Positions 7,112 through 16,658 are shown, counted from the first letter of the stretch. The stretch is DNA of 64,000 nucleotides from Kosakonia oryzae (GCF_001658025.2 NZ_CP014007.2:310001-374000), one strand, 5' to 3'. A program made the numbers and translations. The notes: generated by a model not told the origin, from the letters alone.

Positions 7112-8308
7112 ATGCCTGAAAATGCCGCTGAACCGGCGCTTAGCGGATTGCGCCTCAATCTGCGGATTTTGTCCGTCGTTATTTTTAACTTTGCCAGTTA
7201 TCTCACCATTGGACTGCCGCTGGCGGTTCTGCCTGGCTATGTCCATGATGTGATGGGCTATAGCGCCTTCTGGGCCGGGTTAGTGATCAGCCTGCAATAT
7301 TTCGCCACGCTGCTCAGCCGACCGCATGCCGGGCGCTATGCCGATTTATTGGGACCGAAAAAGGTCGTTATCTTTGGTCTGTGCGGTGCCTTTCTTAGCG
7401 GTCTCAGTTATTTGCTGGCGGCAATGGGCAGCAGCCCTGGCATATTAAGCCTGGTGTTGTTGTGCCTCGGGCGTGTGATTTTGGGTATCGGTCAGAGCTT
7501 TGCCGGAACCGGCGCGACGTTGTGGGGCGTGGGCGTTGTTGGCTCCATTCATATTGGTCGCGTGATCTCGTGGAATGGGATTGCCACCTACGGCGCAATG
7601 GCGCTGGGTGCGCCGCTCGGCGTCCTCTGCTACCGCTATGGCGGGTTACAGGGGCTGTCATTAACCATTATGGGCATTGCGTTGCTGGCGATTGTGCTGG
7701 CATTACCGCGAGCGAGGGTGAAGGCCAGCAAAGGCAAACCACTACCGTTTCGCGCAGTGCTGGGGCGCGTCTGGCTGTACGGCATGGCACTGGCGCTGGG
7801 TTCGGCAGGGTTTGGCGTGATAGCGACCTTCATCACGCTCTATTACGCGGCCAAAGGCTGGGACGGCGCGGCATTTGCCCTGACGCTGTTTAGCTGTGCG
7901 TTTGTTGGCGCACGTTTGCTGTTCCCTAACGGCATCAACCGTTTTGGCGGCCTGAATGTATCGATGATCTGTTTTGTGGTCGAAACGCTCGGCCTGGTAC
8001 TGGTGGGGCTGGCGGTAGAGCCGTGGATGGCAAAACTCGGTGTATTCCTTGCCGGTGCCGGTTTCTCGCTGGTGTTCCCGGCGTTGGGTGTCGTAGCCGT
8101 GAAAGCGGTACCGCAGAATAACCAGGGCTCTGCGCTGGCGACCTATACGGTGTTTATGGATTTGTCGCTGGGTATTACCGGCCCGCTGGCAGGGTTGCTG
8201 ATGGCATGGGCGGGCGTGTCGTCGATTTATCTGGCGGCGGCAGGGCTGGTGGCAATCGCCTTGCTGCTGGCCTGGCGATTAAAACAAAAGCCGGTGTTGG
8301 TGGGATGA
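7112..8308 (+). CDS. yhhS: YhhS, major facilitator superfamily transporter
   Basis: A 398-residue MFS permease with twelve predicted membrane segments. Between helices 2 and 3 is GRYADLLGPKKV, the MFS motif A. E. coli YhhS is about 405 residues and lies in the same place, divergent from yhhT. It belongs to the drug:H+ antiporter type family; overexpression phenotypes have been reported for the E. coli protein but the natural substrate is unknown. Start at 7112 gives a short polar N-terminus before helix 1; no strong ribosome-binding site is visible. Confidence 0.9.
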   Translation: MPENAAEPALSGLRLNLRILSVVIFNFASYLTIGLPLAVLPGYVHDVMGYSAFWAGLVISLQYFATLLSRPHAGRYADLLGPKKVVIFGLCGAFLSGLSYLLAAMGSSPGILSLVLLCLGRVILGIGQSFAGTGATLWGVGVVGSIHIGRVISWNGIATYGAMALGAPLGVLCYRYGGLQGLSLTIMGIALLAIVLALPRARVKASKGKPLPFRAVLGRVWLYGMALALGSAGFGVIATFITLYYAAKGWDGAAFALTLFSCAFVGARLLFPNGINRFGGLNVSMICFVVETLGLVLVGLAVEPWMAKLGVFLAGAGFSLVFPALGVVAVKAVPQNNQGSALATYTVFMDLSLGITGPLAGLLMAWAGVSSIYLAAAGLVAIALLLAWRLKQKPVLVG

Positions 8309-8360
8309 TTACCCGCTAGCGTTTTGTTTATCGGGCCGACAGTGCCATCCGGCAATAAAA

Positions 8361-8390
8361 AAGGGAACCTGCAGGTTCCCTTGTTACCCC
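8361..8390 (-). terminator. dcrB terminator
   Basis: Perfect 22-bp palindrome at 8361-8382 (AAGGGAACCTG and its mirror). Read on the minus strand it is followed by a run of T, so it ends dcrB; on the plus strand it may also stop yhhS transcripts. Confidence 0.8.
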
Positions 8391-8401
8391 TCGCAGCGAG
8401 A

Positions 8402-8959
8402 TTATTTCACCACGATGGTATTGATGATGTTTTCTGCGGCGGTTTGCGCCTGCTGCTGGTTATCCGCCGGCAGCGTGACCTGCAAGGTCAGCAGTTTATT
8501 ATCCACTTTGCCCAGCACCACGGAAGACCAGGCCGTCTGACCTTTAGCCGAGATAATACTGTCGAGTTGTTGCAGCGTCTGGCCTTTGATCTCAATCGCT
8601 TTATTGGTCACAACCTGCAACTGCGGGTCGCGACCACGCTGTTGATCTTCCAGGCGTTTCGCCAGCGCCGCTAAATCTTCCTGCGTGTTGTCGCCAACGA
8701 TGACGATCACCGCTTTCTGGCCGGTGGCGTCGGAGTAGACGTGCATATTATTAGACTGGGTGCCCAGCTTGCCGCTCTGATCGGTCATATCCGCCGGCAG
8801 CGAGAAGCTGAGTTTGCCGTCAAGCAGCGTTACCGGCTGGCCCGTTGCATTGCTTTCAGCCGAAGCGGCCTGAACCGGCTTCTTGCTGTCGCTGTTATCA
8901 CAGGCAGCCAGCCCGACGACCAGCAGGCCAATACCGACATATTTAACCAGATTGCGCAT
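8402..8959 (-). CDS. dcrB: DcrB, inner-membrane lipoprotein
   Basis: A 185-residue lipoprotein, identical in length to E. coli DcrB. The signal peptide [11 protein letters not shown] ends in the lipobox GLAAC. The mature domain keeps the [19 protein letters not shown] block. E. coli DcrB is needed for infection by phages C1 and C6 and supports envelope lipoprotein maturation when other factors are lacking. The start at 8959 has a GGAAGAAG site five bases upstream; a longer reading frame upstream (to 9013) lacks one and is rejected. Close to yhhQ, likely co-transcribed. Confidence 0.92.
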   Translation of the reverse strand: MRNLVKYVGIGLLVVGLAACDNSDSKKPVQAASAESNATGQPVTLLDGKLSFSLPADMTDQSGKLGTQSNNMHVYSDATGQKAVIVIVGDNTQEDLAALAKRLEDQQRGRDPQLQVVTNKAIEIKGQTLQQLDSIISAKGQTAWSSVVLGKVDNKLLTLQVTLPADNQQQAQTAAENIINTIVVK

Positions 8960-9031
8960 TGACTTCTTCCTTTCAATAAACAGCCATAACGGCTCAGCGC
9001 TCCATCTTATCACATCTGCTTAGCGGTACTC

Positions 9032-9697
9032 TTAACTGGCCTGCAACGCGTTAATTTCAGATTTGTCTGCCAGCCTTTTCAGTAACATATTCAACAACAC
9101 ACCATACATCGGCAGGAAGAAGGCAATGCTGATAAGCACTTTAAAGCTGTAATCCACCAGCGCGATTTCCGTCCAGTGCTGCGCCATAAACGCATCCGGG
9201 CTGCGCCAGAAAGCAATAAAGAAGAACGCAACGGTGTCGCTGGCGTTTCCGAATACGGTGGAAGCCGCAGGCGCAAGCCACCAGCGGCGATTCTGACGCA
9301 GGCGGTTAAACACATGCACGTCGAGAATTTGCCCCAGCGCATAGGCCATAAAGCTGGCGCTGGCGATACGGGCGACAAACAGGTTGAAATGCGCCAGCGC
9401 GCCAAAACCCTGCCAGCTTCCCATATAGAACAGCGAAGAGATTACGTAAGAGGCCAGCAGCGCGGGCACCATCACGGCGAAAATAATACGTCTTGCCAGC
9501 GGTGCGCCGAAAATGCGCACGGTTAAATCTGTCGCGAGGAAAATAAACGGGAAACTGAATGCGCCCCAGGTGGTCTGGAAACCAAAAATGGCGACAGGCA
9601 GCTGCACCAGATAGTTACTGGAGATAATCACCAGCAGATGAAAAAGCGAAAGCCAGACCAGCGCTTTCATGCGCTGAGAGGATGAAAATTGCGTCAT
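9032..9697 (-). CDS. yhhQ: YhhQ, queuosine-precursor (7-cyano-7-deazaguanine) transporter
   Basis: A 221-residue inner-membrane protein of the COG1738/ECF-like vitamin transporter family, equal in length to E. coli YhhQ, which imports queuosine precursors preQ0 and preQ1. Six hydrophobic segments and conserved blocks such as SSNYLVQLP, WGAFSFPFIFLATDLTVRIFG and FWRSPD are present. The ATG at 9697 has AAGG eight bases upstream; an upstream in-frame extension to 9781 runs through structured leader RNA and is rejected. That leader contains a candidate preQ1 riboswitch, which fits the product exactly. Confidence 0.92.
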   Translation of the reverse strand: MTQFSSSQRMKALVWLSLFHLLVIISSNYLVQLPVAIFGFQTTWGAFSFPFIFLATDLTVRIFGAPLARRIIFAVMVPALLASYVISSLFYMGSWQGFGALAHFNLFVARIASASFMAYALGQILDVHVFNRLRQNRRWWLAPAASTVFGNASDTVAFFFIAFWRSPDAFMAQHWTEIALVDYSFKVLISIAFFLPMYGVLLNMLLKRLADKSEINALQAS

Positions 9698-9702
9698 ATT
9701 GT

Positions 9703-9736
9703 GACCTTTTTGGTAAATGGGGTGAGGGAACCCAGT
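9703..9736 (-). promoter_or_regulatory. Candidate preQ1-I riboswitch in the yhhQ leader
   Basis: On the minus strand the leader reads CUGGGUUCCCUC, then ACCCCAUUUACC, then an A-run and AAGG, which is the yhhQ ribosome-binding site. This is the compact preQ1-I layout: a GGG/CCC stem, a C-rich loop, a short A-rich tail, and a GG pair that can bind the loop C's to form an H-type pseudoknot hiding the ribosome-binding site. The closest remembered example is the Thermoanaerobacter element beginning CUGGGU. A separate hairpin (GCTCTGC/GCAGAGC, 9747-9763) lies upstream. The match is by eye; the target gene makes it convincing. Confidence 0.7.
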
Positions 9737-9885
9737 ACTTTTTTGTGCTCTGCCACGCAGAGCCGCCGCATGATACTGCAACTATTGCCGGATGCAATGG
9801 TTAATTTTAACGCAATCGTTAACCTTGCTTGCGTCACAAAAAAGGCGGCGTAAACTAATGCGGTTTTTTCCCTTGCGAGATGAAG

Positions 9886-10131
9886 ATGACCGATTTCTTT
9901 TCCACTGCTGACCATACGCTGGATGCGCAGGGTTTACGCTGCCCGGAGCCGGTAATGATGGTGCGCAAAACCGTGCGCAATATGCAGGTTGGCGAAACAT
10001 TGCTGATTATCGCCGACGATCCGGCAACCACCCGCGATATTCCCGGCTTTTGCCGTTTTATGGAACACGAGCTGGTCGCCGGGCAAACCGAATCACTGCC
10101 GTATCGGTACGTGGTGCGTAAAAGCCACTAA
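9886..10131 (+). CDS. tusA: TusA, sulfur carrier protein for tRNA 2-thiouridine synthesis
   Basis: An 81-residue sulfur-carrier protein (E. coli TusA, formerly SirA/YhhP, is also 81). The sulfur-accepting cysteine lies in the CPxP signature [10 protein letters not shown]. TusA receives persulfide sulfur from IscS and passes it to TusBCD for modification of tRNA wobble uridine; it also feeds molybdenum cofactor synthesis. I chose the second ATG (9886), with GAGATGAAG as a purine-rich site; the first ATG (9880) adds two residues. Its stop overlaps that of convergent zntA by four bases. Confidence 0.95.
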   Translation: MTDFFSTADHTLDAQGLRCPEPVMMVRKTVRNMQVGETLLIIADDPATTRDIPGFCRFMEHELVAGQTESLPYRYVVRKSH

Positions 10132-12347
10132 TCTTTGCTGCGTAACAGGCGCAACGCATTGGCTGTCACCAGCACCGTTGCGCCGGTATCCGCCAACACG
10201 GCCAGCCACAGCCCGGTCATTCCCAGCAGCGTCGTCAGCAGAAAGATAGCTTTCAAACCCAGCGCCATGGCAATGTTCTGGCGAATGTTGTTATGCGTCG
10301 CACGCGCCAGGCGGATCATCTGCCCAATGCCAATCAGGCGGTTATGCGTTAATGCCGCGTCCGCCGTTTCCAGCGCCACATCGGTGCCGCTGCCCATCGC
10401 AATCCCGATGGTTGAGGCTTTCATGGCGGGCGCATCGTTGATGCCATCGCCTACCATCGCCAGCGGTGAACGCTGATTCAGCGCCTGTACCGCCTGCACT
10501 TTATCTTCCGGCAACAGTCCGGCGCGGAAATCCAGCCCCAGCTCCCCGGCGATTGCCGCCGCCGCGCGCGGGTTATCTCCGGTCAGGATCACGCCCTGAA
10601 CGCCCAGCGCATGCAGCGCGGCAACCGCTTCTTTGGCGTCATCGCGCAGCGTATCCTGCAGCGCCAGCGTGCCAATCGCTTCGCCATCGCGCTCAACCAC
10701 AATAACGGTCTGGCCGAGGCTCTCCTGCTGATGAATATGCGCTAACAGCGCGCTCGCTGGCATTCCTTGCGACAGTTTATCCGGTGCGCTGATGCGAATA
10801 TATTGCCCGTCAATCTGTGCTTCGATCCCTTTTCCGGCCAGCGTTCTCTGTGCTTGCGCCGTCGGAATCGGCAACTGGCGGCGCTGTGCTTCCTTTACAA
10901 CAGCCTGCGCCAGCGGGTGAGTGGAACCCTGTTCAACGGCGGCGCTGAGCGCCAGCAGTTCCGCTTCGTCAATCCCCGCCAGCGGCGTGACCGCGACAAC
11001 CTGCGGTTTGCCAATGGTCAGCGTGCCGGTTTTATCAAAGGCTACCTGGCGGATGCGACCAAGTTGCTCCAGCGCCGCACCGCCTTTGATTAACGCGCCA
11101 CGCCGTGCGGCGACAGCCAGCCCGGAAGTAATGGCGGCTGGTGTAGAGATCACCAGCGCGCACGGGCAACCAATCAACAGCAATGCCAGCCCTTTGTAGA
11201 TCCACGGTAACCACGGCGCAGCGAACAGCAGCGGCGGTATAACTGCGACCAGCAGCGCTACTGCCATAATCGCCGGTGTATAGATGCGGCTAAAGCGATC
11301 GATAAAGCGTTCAATTGGCGCGCGACGCTCTTCGGCTTCTTCAATCAGCTTGAGGATACGGTCGATAGCGTTTTCGCCGGGCTTCGATACCACTTCCAGC
11401 GTCACCAGCCGATCGACGCTGGTGGCACCGGCCGGTACTGATTCGCCGCAAGTGCGCTCCACCGGTACCGATTCGCCGGTTAAGGCACTTTCATCAAAAC
11501 TGGCAAATGCCGACACCAGCTTGCCGTCCGCGGGTAAACGCCCACCCGCAGGCACTTCAATGGTATCACCCGGCTGTAACTCGCTGGCGGCGACCGTCTG
11601 GCGCTCACCGTTACGCAAGCGGATGGCGGTATCCGGTTTTAGCGCCATCAGTGCGCTGACGCCGCGACGTGCGCGGCTGGCCGCCCAGCCTTCAAGACGT
11701 TCGCCAATCAAAAATAGCAGCAATACCATCGCTGCTTCCGCCGTTGCGCCAATAAACAGGGCGCCAATCGCCGCCACGCTCATCAACGTTTCAATAGCAA
11801 ACCAGCTACCGCTTTTGATTAAGCGCAGCGCCTGGCGGGCAATCGGCCACAGGCCGACCAGCGTGGTGGCGACAAAAGCCGTCTGGCCAAAGGGATGGTT
11901 GAACTGCTCAAGCGCCCAACTGAGCGCCATCATTACCATCAGAACAATCAGCGGCAGATTTTCCCGCAACCGCGAAGGGGCGGGCTCGGGCGTGCTGTTC
12001 TCGCTGCGTAGCTGGTAGCCAGCCTGCTGAACGGCCTGCTCGACGCGTTCGCGCACATCGCCATCGGCGACAACGATCAGTTTTTCTGTCGCAAAAGTCA
12101 CCTGCACCTGGCCAATGCCTTCAACCTGGCGGACGGCATTTTCCACTTTGCGGGCGCAGGCGGCGCAGTCCATACCAGAAACCAGCCAGCTATAGCGTTC
12201 GCCTTCCGCGCTCAGCACCGGTTGCACCTTGCTTTCGCAGGCACCATCAGCGCAGCAGGATTGCGGTTTCTCCGGCAACGGGCGCAGTTTAATGGCCGCA
12301 AACTGTGGGGCTTTTTTCGTGTCGGCGGGCGAAGTGGGGGTCGGCAT
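10128..12347 (-). CDS. zntA: ZntA, Zn2+/Cd2+/Pb2+-exporting P1B-type ATPase
   Basis: A 739-residue heavy-metal P-type ATPase of the inner membrane that expels Zn(II), Cd(II) and Pb(II). In order: a cysteine-rich CCADGAC near residues 31-37, the N-terminal metal-binding GMDCAAC (Cys61, Cys64), eight membrane helices, LTGES phosphatase motif at 289, the membrane CPC at 394-396, the phosphorylated Asp438 in DKTGTLT, the GDGINDAP hinge, and a conserved acidic residue Asp720 in the last helix that sets divalent specificity. Upstream is a classic ZntR operator, so it should be zinc-induced. Confidence 0.96.
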   Translation of the reverse strand: MPTPTSPADTKKAPQFAAIKLRPLPEKPQSCCADGACESKVQPVLSAEGERYSWLVSGMDCAACARKVENAVRQVEGIGQVQVTFATEKLIVVADGDVRERVEQAVQQAGYQLRSENSTPEPAPSRLRENLPLIVLMVMMALSWALEQFNHPFGQTAFVATTLVGLWPIARQALRLIKSGSWFAIETLMSVAAIGALFIGATAEAAMVLLLFLIGERLEGWAASRARRGVSALMALKPDTAIRLRNGERQTVAASELQPGDTIEVPAGGRLPADGKLVSAFASFDESALTGESVPVERTCGESVPAGATSVDRLVTLEVVSKPGENAIDRILKLIEEAEERRAPIERFIDRFSRIYTPAIMAVALLVAVIPPLLFAAPWLPWIYKGLALLLIGCPCALVISTPAAITSGLAVAARRGALIKGGAALEQLGRIRQVAFDKTGTLTIGKPQVVAVTPLAGIDEAELLALSAAVEQGSTHPLAQAVVKEAQRRQLPIPTAQAQRTLAGKGIEAQIDGQYIRISAPDKLSQGMPASALLAHIHQQESLGQTVIVVERDGEAIGTLALQDTLRDDAKEAVAALHALGVQGVILTGDNPRAAAAIAGELGLDFRAGLLPEDKVQAVQALNQRSPLAMVGDGINDAPAMKASTIGIAMGSGTDVALETADAALTHNRLIGIGQMIRLARATHNNIRQNIAMALGLKAIFLLTTLLGMTGLWLAVLADTGATVLVTANALRLLRSKD

Positions 12348-12385
12348 GGCATCCTCCGGTGAATGATAATTTTCTCATTAACCGG

Positions 12386-12417
12386 AGGATACACTCTGGA
12401 GTCGACTCCAGAGTCAA
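12386..12417 (-). promoter_or_regulatory. zntA promoter with ZntR (MerR-family) operator
   Basis: A perfect 22-bp palindrome (12393-12414; halves ACTCTGGAGTC and GACTCCAGAGT) lies between a TTGACT -35 (12412-12417) and a TATCCT -10 (12386-12391) on the minus strand. The spacer is 20 bases, longer than the usual 17, which is the signature of MerR-family activation by DNA untwisting. The same operator is known for E. coli zntA. Confidence 0.93.
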
Positions 12418-12422
12418 GCCTT

Positions 12423-13049
12423 TTAAATATACAGCGAACGGACGATCAGAAAATGTCCGGCGAAGTAGCAAGCCGAAGCGATGGCATTATCGGCACGGAA
12501 GCGTTTACGGTAGTGGCTCCCCAGCCAGACAATATTGCCGAGCAGCAGCAACGCCGCACCGACAAACGCCGACAGCGCAGGGCTGGTAGGGCGGAAGAAC
12601 CACAGTTCGCCCGCCAGCCAGACCATCACCAGCGTCATGGCGATAAAGGCACATACGGCCATGCGCAGCTCTTCGAGGCGCGTCCAGATCACTGCTAACA
12701 GCAACGCGCCAATAATCAGCAACACCACCGGCAACGGCCAGAAAAAGGAGAGGGTCATCTGGCTGGCGAAGTAGATGGTGTAAAGCAGATGGGCGAGGAA
12801 AAAAGCGCCGATGGCGTAGAGCATTTTTTGCCGCGGCAGCAAAGTTAGCGCATCACCCACCAGCGAGGCGCAGAGGCCAGCCAGCACCAGATAACTGATG
12901 GCGTCGAACATCGGCGCTTGCCAGGCCAGTAACAGCAGGAGCAGTAGGGTAACGGGTTTAAAAACCCAGCGCTGCCAGGTCGGGCCGCGATAAGACGCAT
13001 CGACATACAACCAGCCGGACAAACAGACAGCGATAAATGACCACAGCAT
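12423..13049 (-). CDS. yhhN: YhhN, TMEM86/lysoplasmalogenase-like membrane protein
   Basis: A 208-residue protein with seven or eight hydrophobic segments, matching the YhhN family (PF07947), whose mammalian members TMEM86 are lysoplasmalogenases. Arg/Lys-rich loops and [12 protein letters not shown] are the recognisable blocks. E. coli carries it in the same place next to zntA. The enzymatic activity in enterobacteria has not been shown as far as I know. It lies about 30 bases before the zntA promoter on the same strand and is transcribed separately from it. Confidence 0.88.
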   Translation of the reverse strand: MLWSFIAVCLSGWLYVDASYRGPTWQRWVFKPVTLLLLLLLAWQAPMFDAISYLVLAGLCASLVGDALTLLPRQKMLYAIGAFFLAHLLYTIYFASQMTLSFFWPLPVVLLIIGALLLAVIWTRLEELRMAVCAFIAMTLVMVWLAGELWFFRPTSPALSAFVGAALLLLGNIVWLGSHYRKRFRADNAIASACYFAGHFLIVRSLYI

Positions 13050-13178
13050 AATTAAGTCCCTGTATCTGTTATTGTTGCGTAAATCTCTCCTGTTCAGTGT
13101 AGTGGCGGAAAAAGGAGGATGACAATGCTATTTCACCCGCGATAAGCTCAATTCCGCTTTTTCTGACAGGGTGCAGCC

Positions 13179-13538
13179 ATGAGTAAACCACCGCTTTTTT
13201 TCATTCTTGTCATTGGCTTGATCGTCATACTCGCTTCTTTTCGCTATGTTCAACAGCGGCGGGAAAAGGCGGAAAACGATGCCGCTCCGTTACAGCAAAA
13301 AAACGTGGTGGTGAGCAGTAAGCGGGAAAAACCGCTCAACGATCGCCGCACGCGTCAGCAGCAGGAGATCCCGGCGGGCAGCGCCATGCGTTATGAAGCG
13401 CGTTTCAAACCACAAAGCGGTGGGCTGGAGATGGTTTTCCGCGTCGATGCGCAGCAATATCATGCGCTGACGGTCGGTGATAAAGGCGTACTGAGCTATA
13501 AAGGCTCGCGTTTTGTCGGCTTTGAACAAGCCCGATAA
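13179..13538 (+). CDS. yhhM: YhhM, DUF2500 single-pass membrane protein
   Basis: A 119-residue protein with one N-terminal membrane helix (residues 5-22, PLFFILVIGLIVILASF) followed by a positively charged linker and a small C-terminal domain (about 65-119) with EARFKPQSGGLEMVFRV. This is the DUF2500/YhhM layout; function unknown. Convergent with yhhL. The stop codon lies inside a REP-like inverted repeat. Confidence 0.85.
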   Translation: MSKPPLFFILVIGLIVILASFRYVQQRREKAENDAAPLQQKNVVVSSKREKPLNDRRTRQQQEIPAGSAMRYEARFKPQSGGLEMVFRVDAQQYHALTVGDKGVLSYKGSRFVGFEQAR

Positions 13539-13556
13539 GCGCGACGCTTCCGGGCT
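13529..13556. repeat. REP-like inverted repeat overlapping the yhhM stop
   Basis: AGCCCG (13529-13534) and CGGGCT (13551-13556) enclose a second short stem AAGCG/CGCTT. The element covers the yhhM stop codon and sits between convergent yhhM and yhhL. It resembles a degenerate REP and probably protects or ends both transcripts. Confidence 0.55.
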
Positions 13557-13562
13557 ATAACA

Positions 13563-13838
13563 TTACTTCTTCGCTTTCAGTTTTTTCTGCCAAATCAATA
13601 GCTCAAACACGCCGAACAGGAAAATGCGGATCTGTTCAGCCTTGCTCATTTGCGGGCCCTCTTTCGGCAGCGCGGTTTTCAGCATGGTCGCCTGTAAGGC
13701 ATGCATGAAAACGGTAAAGACCAGCGCGACGTTGACGAAAATGTTCAACGGGCGCGGAAACGGCTGGATCAGGTTCCAGAGCAGAAAGACCCAGACGCAA
13801 AGCATCAGCAGGCGTCCCAGATTAATCAGCAGCGGCAT
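13563..13838 (-). CDS. yhhL: YhhL, DUF1145 membrane protein
   Basis: A 91-residue protein with two or three membrane segments (GRLLMLCVWVFLLWNL; FVNVALVFTVFMHALQA) and a lysine-rich C-terminus KKLKAKK. It matches the DUF1145/YhhL family, of unknown function. The start at 13838 has an AAGGAG site and lies 17 bases inside the end of rsmD, so the two are translationally coupled; a longer upstream reading frame is only the rsmD shadow. Confidence 0.88.
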   Translation of the reverse strand: MPLLINLGRLLMLCVWVFLLWNLIQPFPRPLNIFVNVALVFTVFMHALQATMLKTALPKEGPQMSKAEQIRIFLFGVFELLIWQKKLKAKK

Positions 13839-14448
13839 GCTTCTCTCCTTGTGGTGCTTCGCGGTGATATAAACGATACGCGACCTGGCCCGCGACTTTC
13901 TCCCGGTGCAGAAGCCAGTGCGCTGGCACCGGCGGTAAGCCATTTTCGACTTCACTTTCGATATAAATTAATGCGTCATCGGCGAGCCAGCCGTTGTTTT
14001 CCAGCAGGCGGACTGTCTCTTCCAGCATCCCCTTACGGAACGGCGGGTCGATAAAGGCAATGGTGTGCGGCGTGCCCTGGCCTGCTAAATAGGCCAGCGT
14101 ATTGGTATTCACCACTTTGGCGTTGACGGCTTTTAGCGTCGCCAGATTTTGCTGTAACTGCTGCGCGACGCTGCGCTCCATTTCCAGCAGGGTCGCACTG
14201 GCGGCGTAGCGCGAGAGCGCTTCCAGCCCTAATGCGCCACTTCCGGCAAAGCAATCAAGACAGTGCGCATCAACCATCGATGGCGCCAGCCAGTTGAATA
14301 AGGTTTCCCGCACGCGATCGGTGGTTGGACGCAGGCCGGGGCTATCCGGAACCGGTAATTTGCGGCCCCGCCACTGCCCGCCAATAATGCGTATCTGGCC
14401 GCTCGCGGCACGGTTAGGTTTCTTCATGGTTTTCGCTTTGCTCATCAT
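13822..14448 (-). CDS. rsmD: RsmD, 16S rRNA m2G966 methyltransferase
   Basis: SAM-dependent enzyme that methylates G966 of 16S rRNA in the assembled small subunit. The SAM loop is LDCFAGSGALGLEAL and the catalytic motif IDPPF, both typical. 208 residues from this start; E. coli RsmD has 198 and begins at the equivalent of MKKPN, an ATG at 14427 here. The upstream ATG has a modest AGG spaced five bases away, so either start is possible. It diverges from ftsY, as in E. coli. Confidence 0.93.
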   Translation of the reverse strand: MMSKAKTMKKPNRAASGQIRIIGGQWRGRKLPVPDSPGLRPTTDRVRETLFNWLAPSMVDAHCLDCFAGSGALGLEALSRYAASATLLEMERSVAQQLQQNLATLKAVNAKVVNTNTLAYLAGQGTPHTIAFIDPPFRKGMLEETVRLLENNGWLADDALIYIESEVENGLPPVPAHWLLHREKVAGQVAYRLYHREAPQGEKHAAAD

Positions 14449-14616
14449 TTCGGCCTGCTATTCTAGCGGTCTGACGAAGGACGTTAAACCCTAATCCTCA
14501 GGCCGTGATGCGAGTTGCGGAAAGTGTTAGACTATCCGACTAATTAACAAATGTTTTCAGTCCCTGTCATGTAAGACGGGCTGCGCCATGAATCAACAGC
14601 GGGAGTGTAGTCGCCA

Positions 14617-15987
14617 ATGGCAAATGAGAAGAAACGTGGCTTTTTTTCCTGGCTCGGCTTTGGGCAGAAAGAACAGGCCGAAGAGGCGCAAACCGAACCA
14701 CAGCAGGTAACTGAGCAGCCGGTCGAAGAGACACCGGCAACTGAACCTGCCGCCGACAGCGAAAAATTTGCCGAAGAGGTCGTTGAGGTCAGCGAACAGC
14801 TGGCGCACGAAGAGGCGCAGCCGGAGCCCGTCGTCGAAGAGCAGGCGCTTCAGGTTGAACATGAAGAACTGCCGCTGCCGGAAGAGGTCGCAGAGCAGGA
14901 GATCGGCGCGGAAGAGTGGCAGACGGAAGCTGAACCGCTGGTAGAAGAAGATGCGCCGCTGAGCGATGAAGAGCTGGACGCGCAGGCGCTGGCGGCGGAA
15001 GCCGCGGAAGAAGCGGTGATGGTTGTGCCGCCGGAGGACGCGGTGCAGGAGCAAGAGAAACCGACAAAAGAGGGTTTCTTCGCTCGTCTGAAACGCAGTT
15101 TGCTGAAAACAAAAGAAAATCTGGGTTCCGGATTTATCAGTCTGTTTCGCGGTAAAAAAATCGATGATGATCTGTTTGAAGAGCTGGAAGAGCAACTGCT
15201 GATTGCGGATGTTGGCGTTGAGACCACGCGCAGAATCATCACCAACCTGACGGAAGGCGCAAGCCGTAAGCAGCTTCGCGATGCGGAAGCACTTTATGGT
15301 TTGCTGAAAGAGGAAATGAGCGACATCCTCGCGAAGGTTGATGAGCCGCTGAATATTGAAGGCAAAACGCCGTTTGTTATTTTGATGGTTGGCGTTAACG
15401 GCGTGGGTAAAACCACCACCATCGGCAAGCTGGCGCGTCAGTTTGAGCAGCAGGGCAAATCGGTGATGCTGGCGGCGGGCGACACCTTCCGCGCGGCAGC
15501 GGTTGAGCAGTTGCAGGTTTGGGGCCAGCGCAACAATATTCCGGTGATTGCCCAGCATACCGGCGCGGATTCCGCTTCGGTCATTTTTGACGCCATTCAG
15601 GCGGCGAAAGCGCGCAATATTGATGTGCTGATTGCCGATACCGCCGGGCGTTTGCAGAACAAATCGCATTTGATGGAAGAGCTGAAGAAAATTGTCCGCG
15701 TCATGAAAAAGCTGGACGAGGATGCTCCCCATGAAGTGATGCTGACGATTGATGCCAGCACCGGGCAAAATGCGATAAGCCAGGCCAAACTGTTCCACGA
15801 AGCTGTGGGTCTTACCGGCATCACGCTGACCAAACTCGACGGCACCGCCAAAGGCGGCGTGATTTTCTCGGTGGCGGATCAGTTCGGTATTCCGATCCGC
15901 TACATTGGTGTCGGCGAACGTATCGAAGATCTGCGTCCGTTTAACGCGGGCGATTTTATTGAGGCGCTTTTTGCCCGAGAGGATTAA
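14617..15987 (+). CDS. ftsY: FtsY, signal recognition particle receptor GTPase
   Basis: 456-residue SRP receptor that docks ribosome-nascent chain complexes at the membrane. An N-terminal basic/hydrophobic tip (KKRGFFSWLGF, residues 5-15) is followed by a very acidic Glu-rich A domain (about 20-145), a second amphipathic segment (KEGFFARLKRSL) that binds lipid, then the N and G domains: GVNGVGKTT at 259-267, DTAGR at 341, TKLD at 405. First gene of the ftsYEX operon; ftsE starts two bases after its stop. Confidence 0.97.
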   Translation: MANEKKRGFFSWLGFGQKEQAEEAQTEPQQVTEQPVEETPATEPAADSEKFAEEVVEVSEQLAHEEAQPEPVVEEQALQVEHEELPLPEEVAEQEIGAEEWQTEAEPLVEEDAPLSDEELDAQALAAEAAEEAVMVVPPEDAVQEQEKPTKEGFFARLKRSLLKTKENLGSGFISLFRGKKIDDDLFEELEEQLLIADVGVETTRRIITNLTEGASRKQLRDAEALYGLLKEEMSDILAKVDEPLNIEGKTPFVILMVGVNGVGKTTTIGKLARQFEQQGKSVMLAAGDTFRAAAVEQLQVWGQRNNIPVIAQHTGADSASVIFDAIQAAKARNIDVLIADTAGRLQNKSHLMEELKKIVRVMKKLDEDAPHEVMLTIDASTGQNAISQAKLFHEAVGLTGITLTKLDGTAKGGVIFSVADQFGIPIRYIGVGERIEDLRPFNAGDFIEALFARED

Positions 15988-15989
15988 CA

Positions 15990-16658
15990 ATGATTCGCTT
16001 TGAACATGTCAGCAAAGCCTATCTCGGTGGGAGACAAGCGTTGCAGGGGGTGACATTCCACCTGCAACCAGGCGAGATGGCCTTTCTGACCGGGCACTCC
16101 GGCGCGGGGAAAAGTACCCTGCTGAAGCTTATCTGTGGGATTGAGCGGCCAAGCACCGGGAAAATCCTGTTCAGCGGCCACGACATTAGCCGTCTGAAGA
16201 ACCGTGAAGTGCCATTTTTGCGTCGCCAGATCGGCATGATTTTTCAGGATCACCATCTGTTGATGGATCGCACCGTGTATGACAACGTGGCGATTCCGCT
16301 GATCATCGCTGGCGCGAGCGGTGATGATATTCGTCGTCGTGTGTCGGCGGCGCTGGATAAGGTCGGGCTGCTTGATAAAGCGAAAAGCTTCCCGATTCAG
16401 CTTTCCGGCGGTGAACAGCAGCGCGTCGGCATTGCCCGCGCGGTAGTGAATAAACCGGCTGTGCTGCTGGCAGATGAACCGACCGGTAACCTGGACGACG
16501 CTTTGTCGGAAGGGATTTTACGTCTGTTTGAAGAGTTTAACCGCGTTGGGGTTACGGTACTGATGGCGACCCACGATCTGGGGCTGATTTCCCGGCGTTC
16601 GTACCGCATGCTGACCCTGAGCGATGGCCATTTGCATGGAGGCCAGGCGGGTGAATAA
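15990..16658 (+). CDS. ftsE: FtsE, cell-division ABC ATPase
   Basis: 222-residue ATPase that with FtsX forms a type VII ABC complex at the divisome and activates periplasmic amidases through EnvC. Walker A is GHSGAGKST, the signature [14 protein letters not shown], Walker [10 protein letters not shown]. The same length as E. coli FtsE. Its last eight bases overlap the GTG start of ftsX, and a GGAGG-type site for ftsX lies inside its end. Confidence 0.97.
   Translation: MIRFEHVSKAYLGGRQALQGVTFHLQPGEMAFLTGHSGAGKSTLLKLICGIERPSTGKILFSGHDISRLKNREVPFLRRQIGMIFQDHHLLMDRTVYDNVAIPLIIAGASGDDIRRRVSAALDKVGLLDKAKSFPIQLSGGEQQRVGIARAVVNKPAVLLADEPTGNLDDALSEGILRLFEEFNRVGVTVLMATHDLGLISRRSYRMLTLSDGHLHGGQAGE

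Noticed and set aside
8320-8356. Possible REP remnant after yhhS (ATCGGGCC ... CCATCCGGC)
   Set aside because: The arms do not pair well and the core is degenerate; only the neighbouring palindrome is supported.
14593-15990. Long reading frame antisense to ftsY (465 codons)
   Set aside because: It is a codon-bias shadow of ftsY; composition is His/Arg/Phe-rich and has no recognisable domain.
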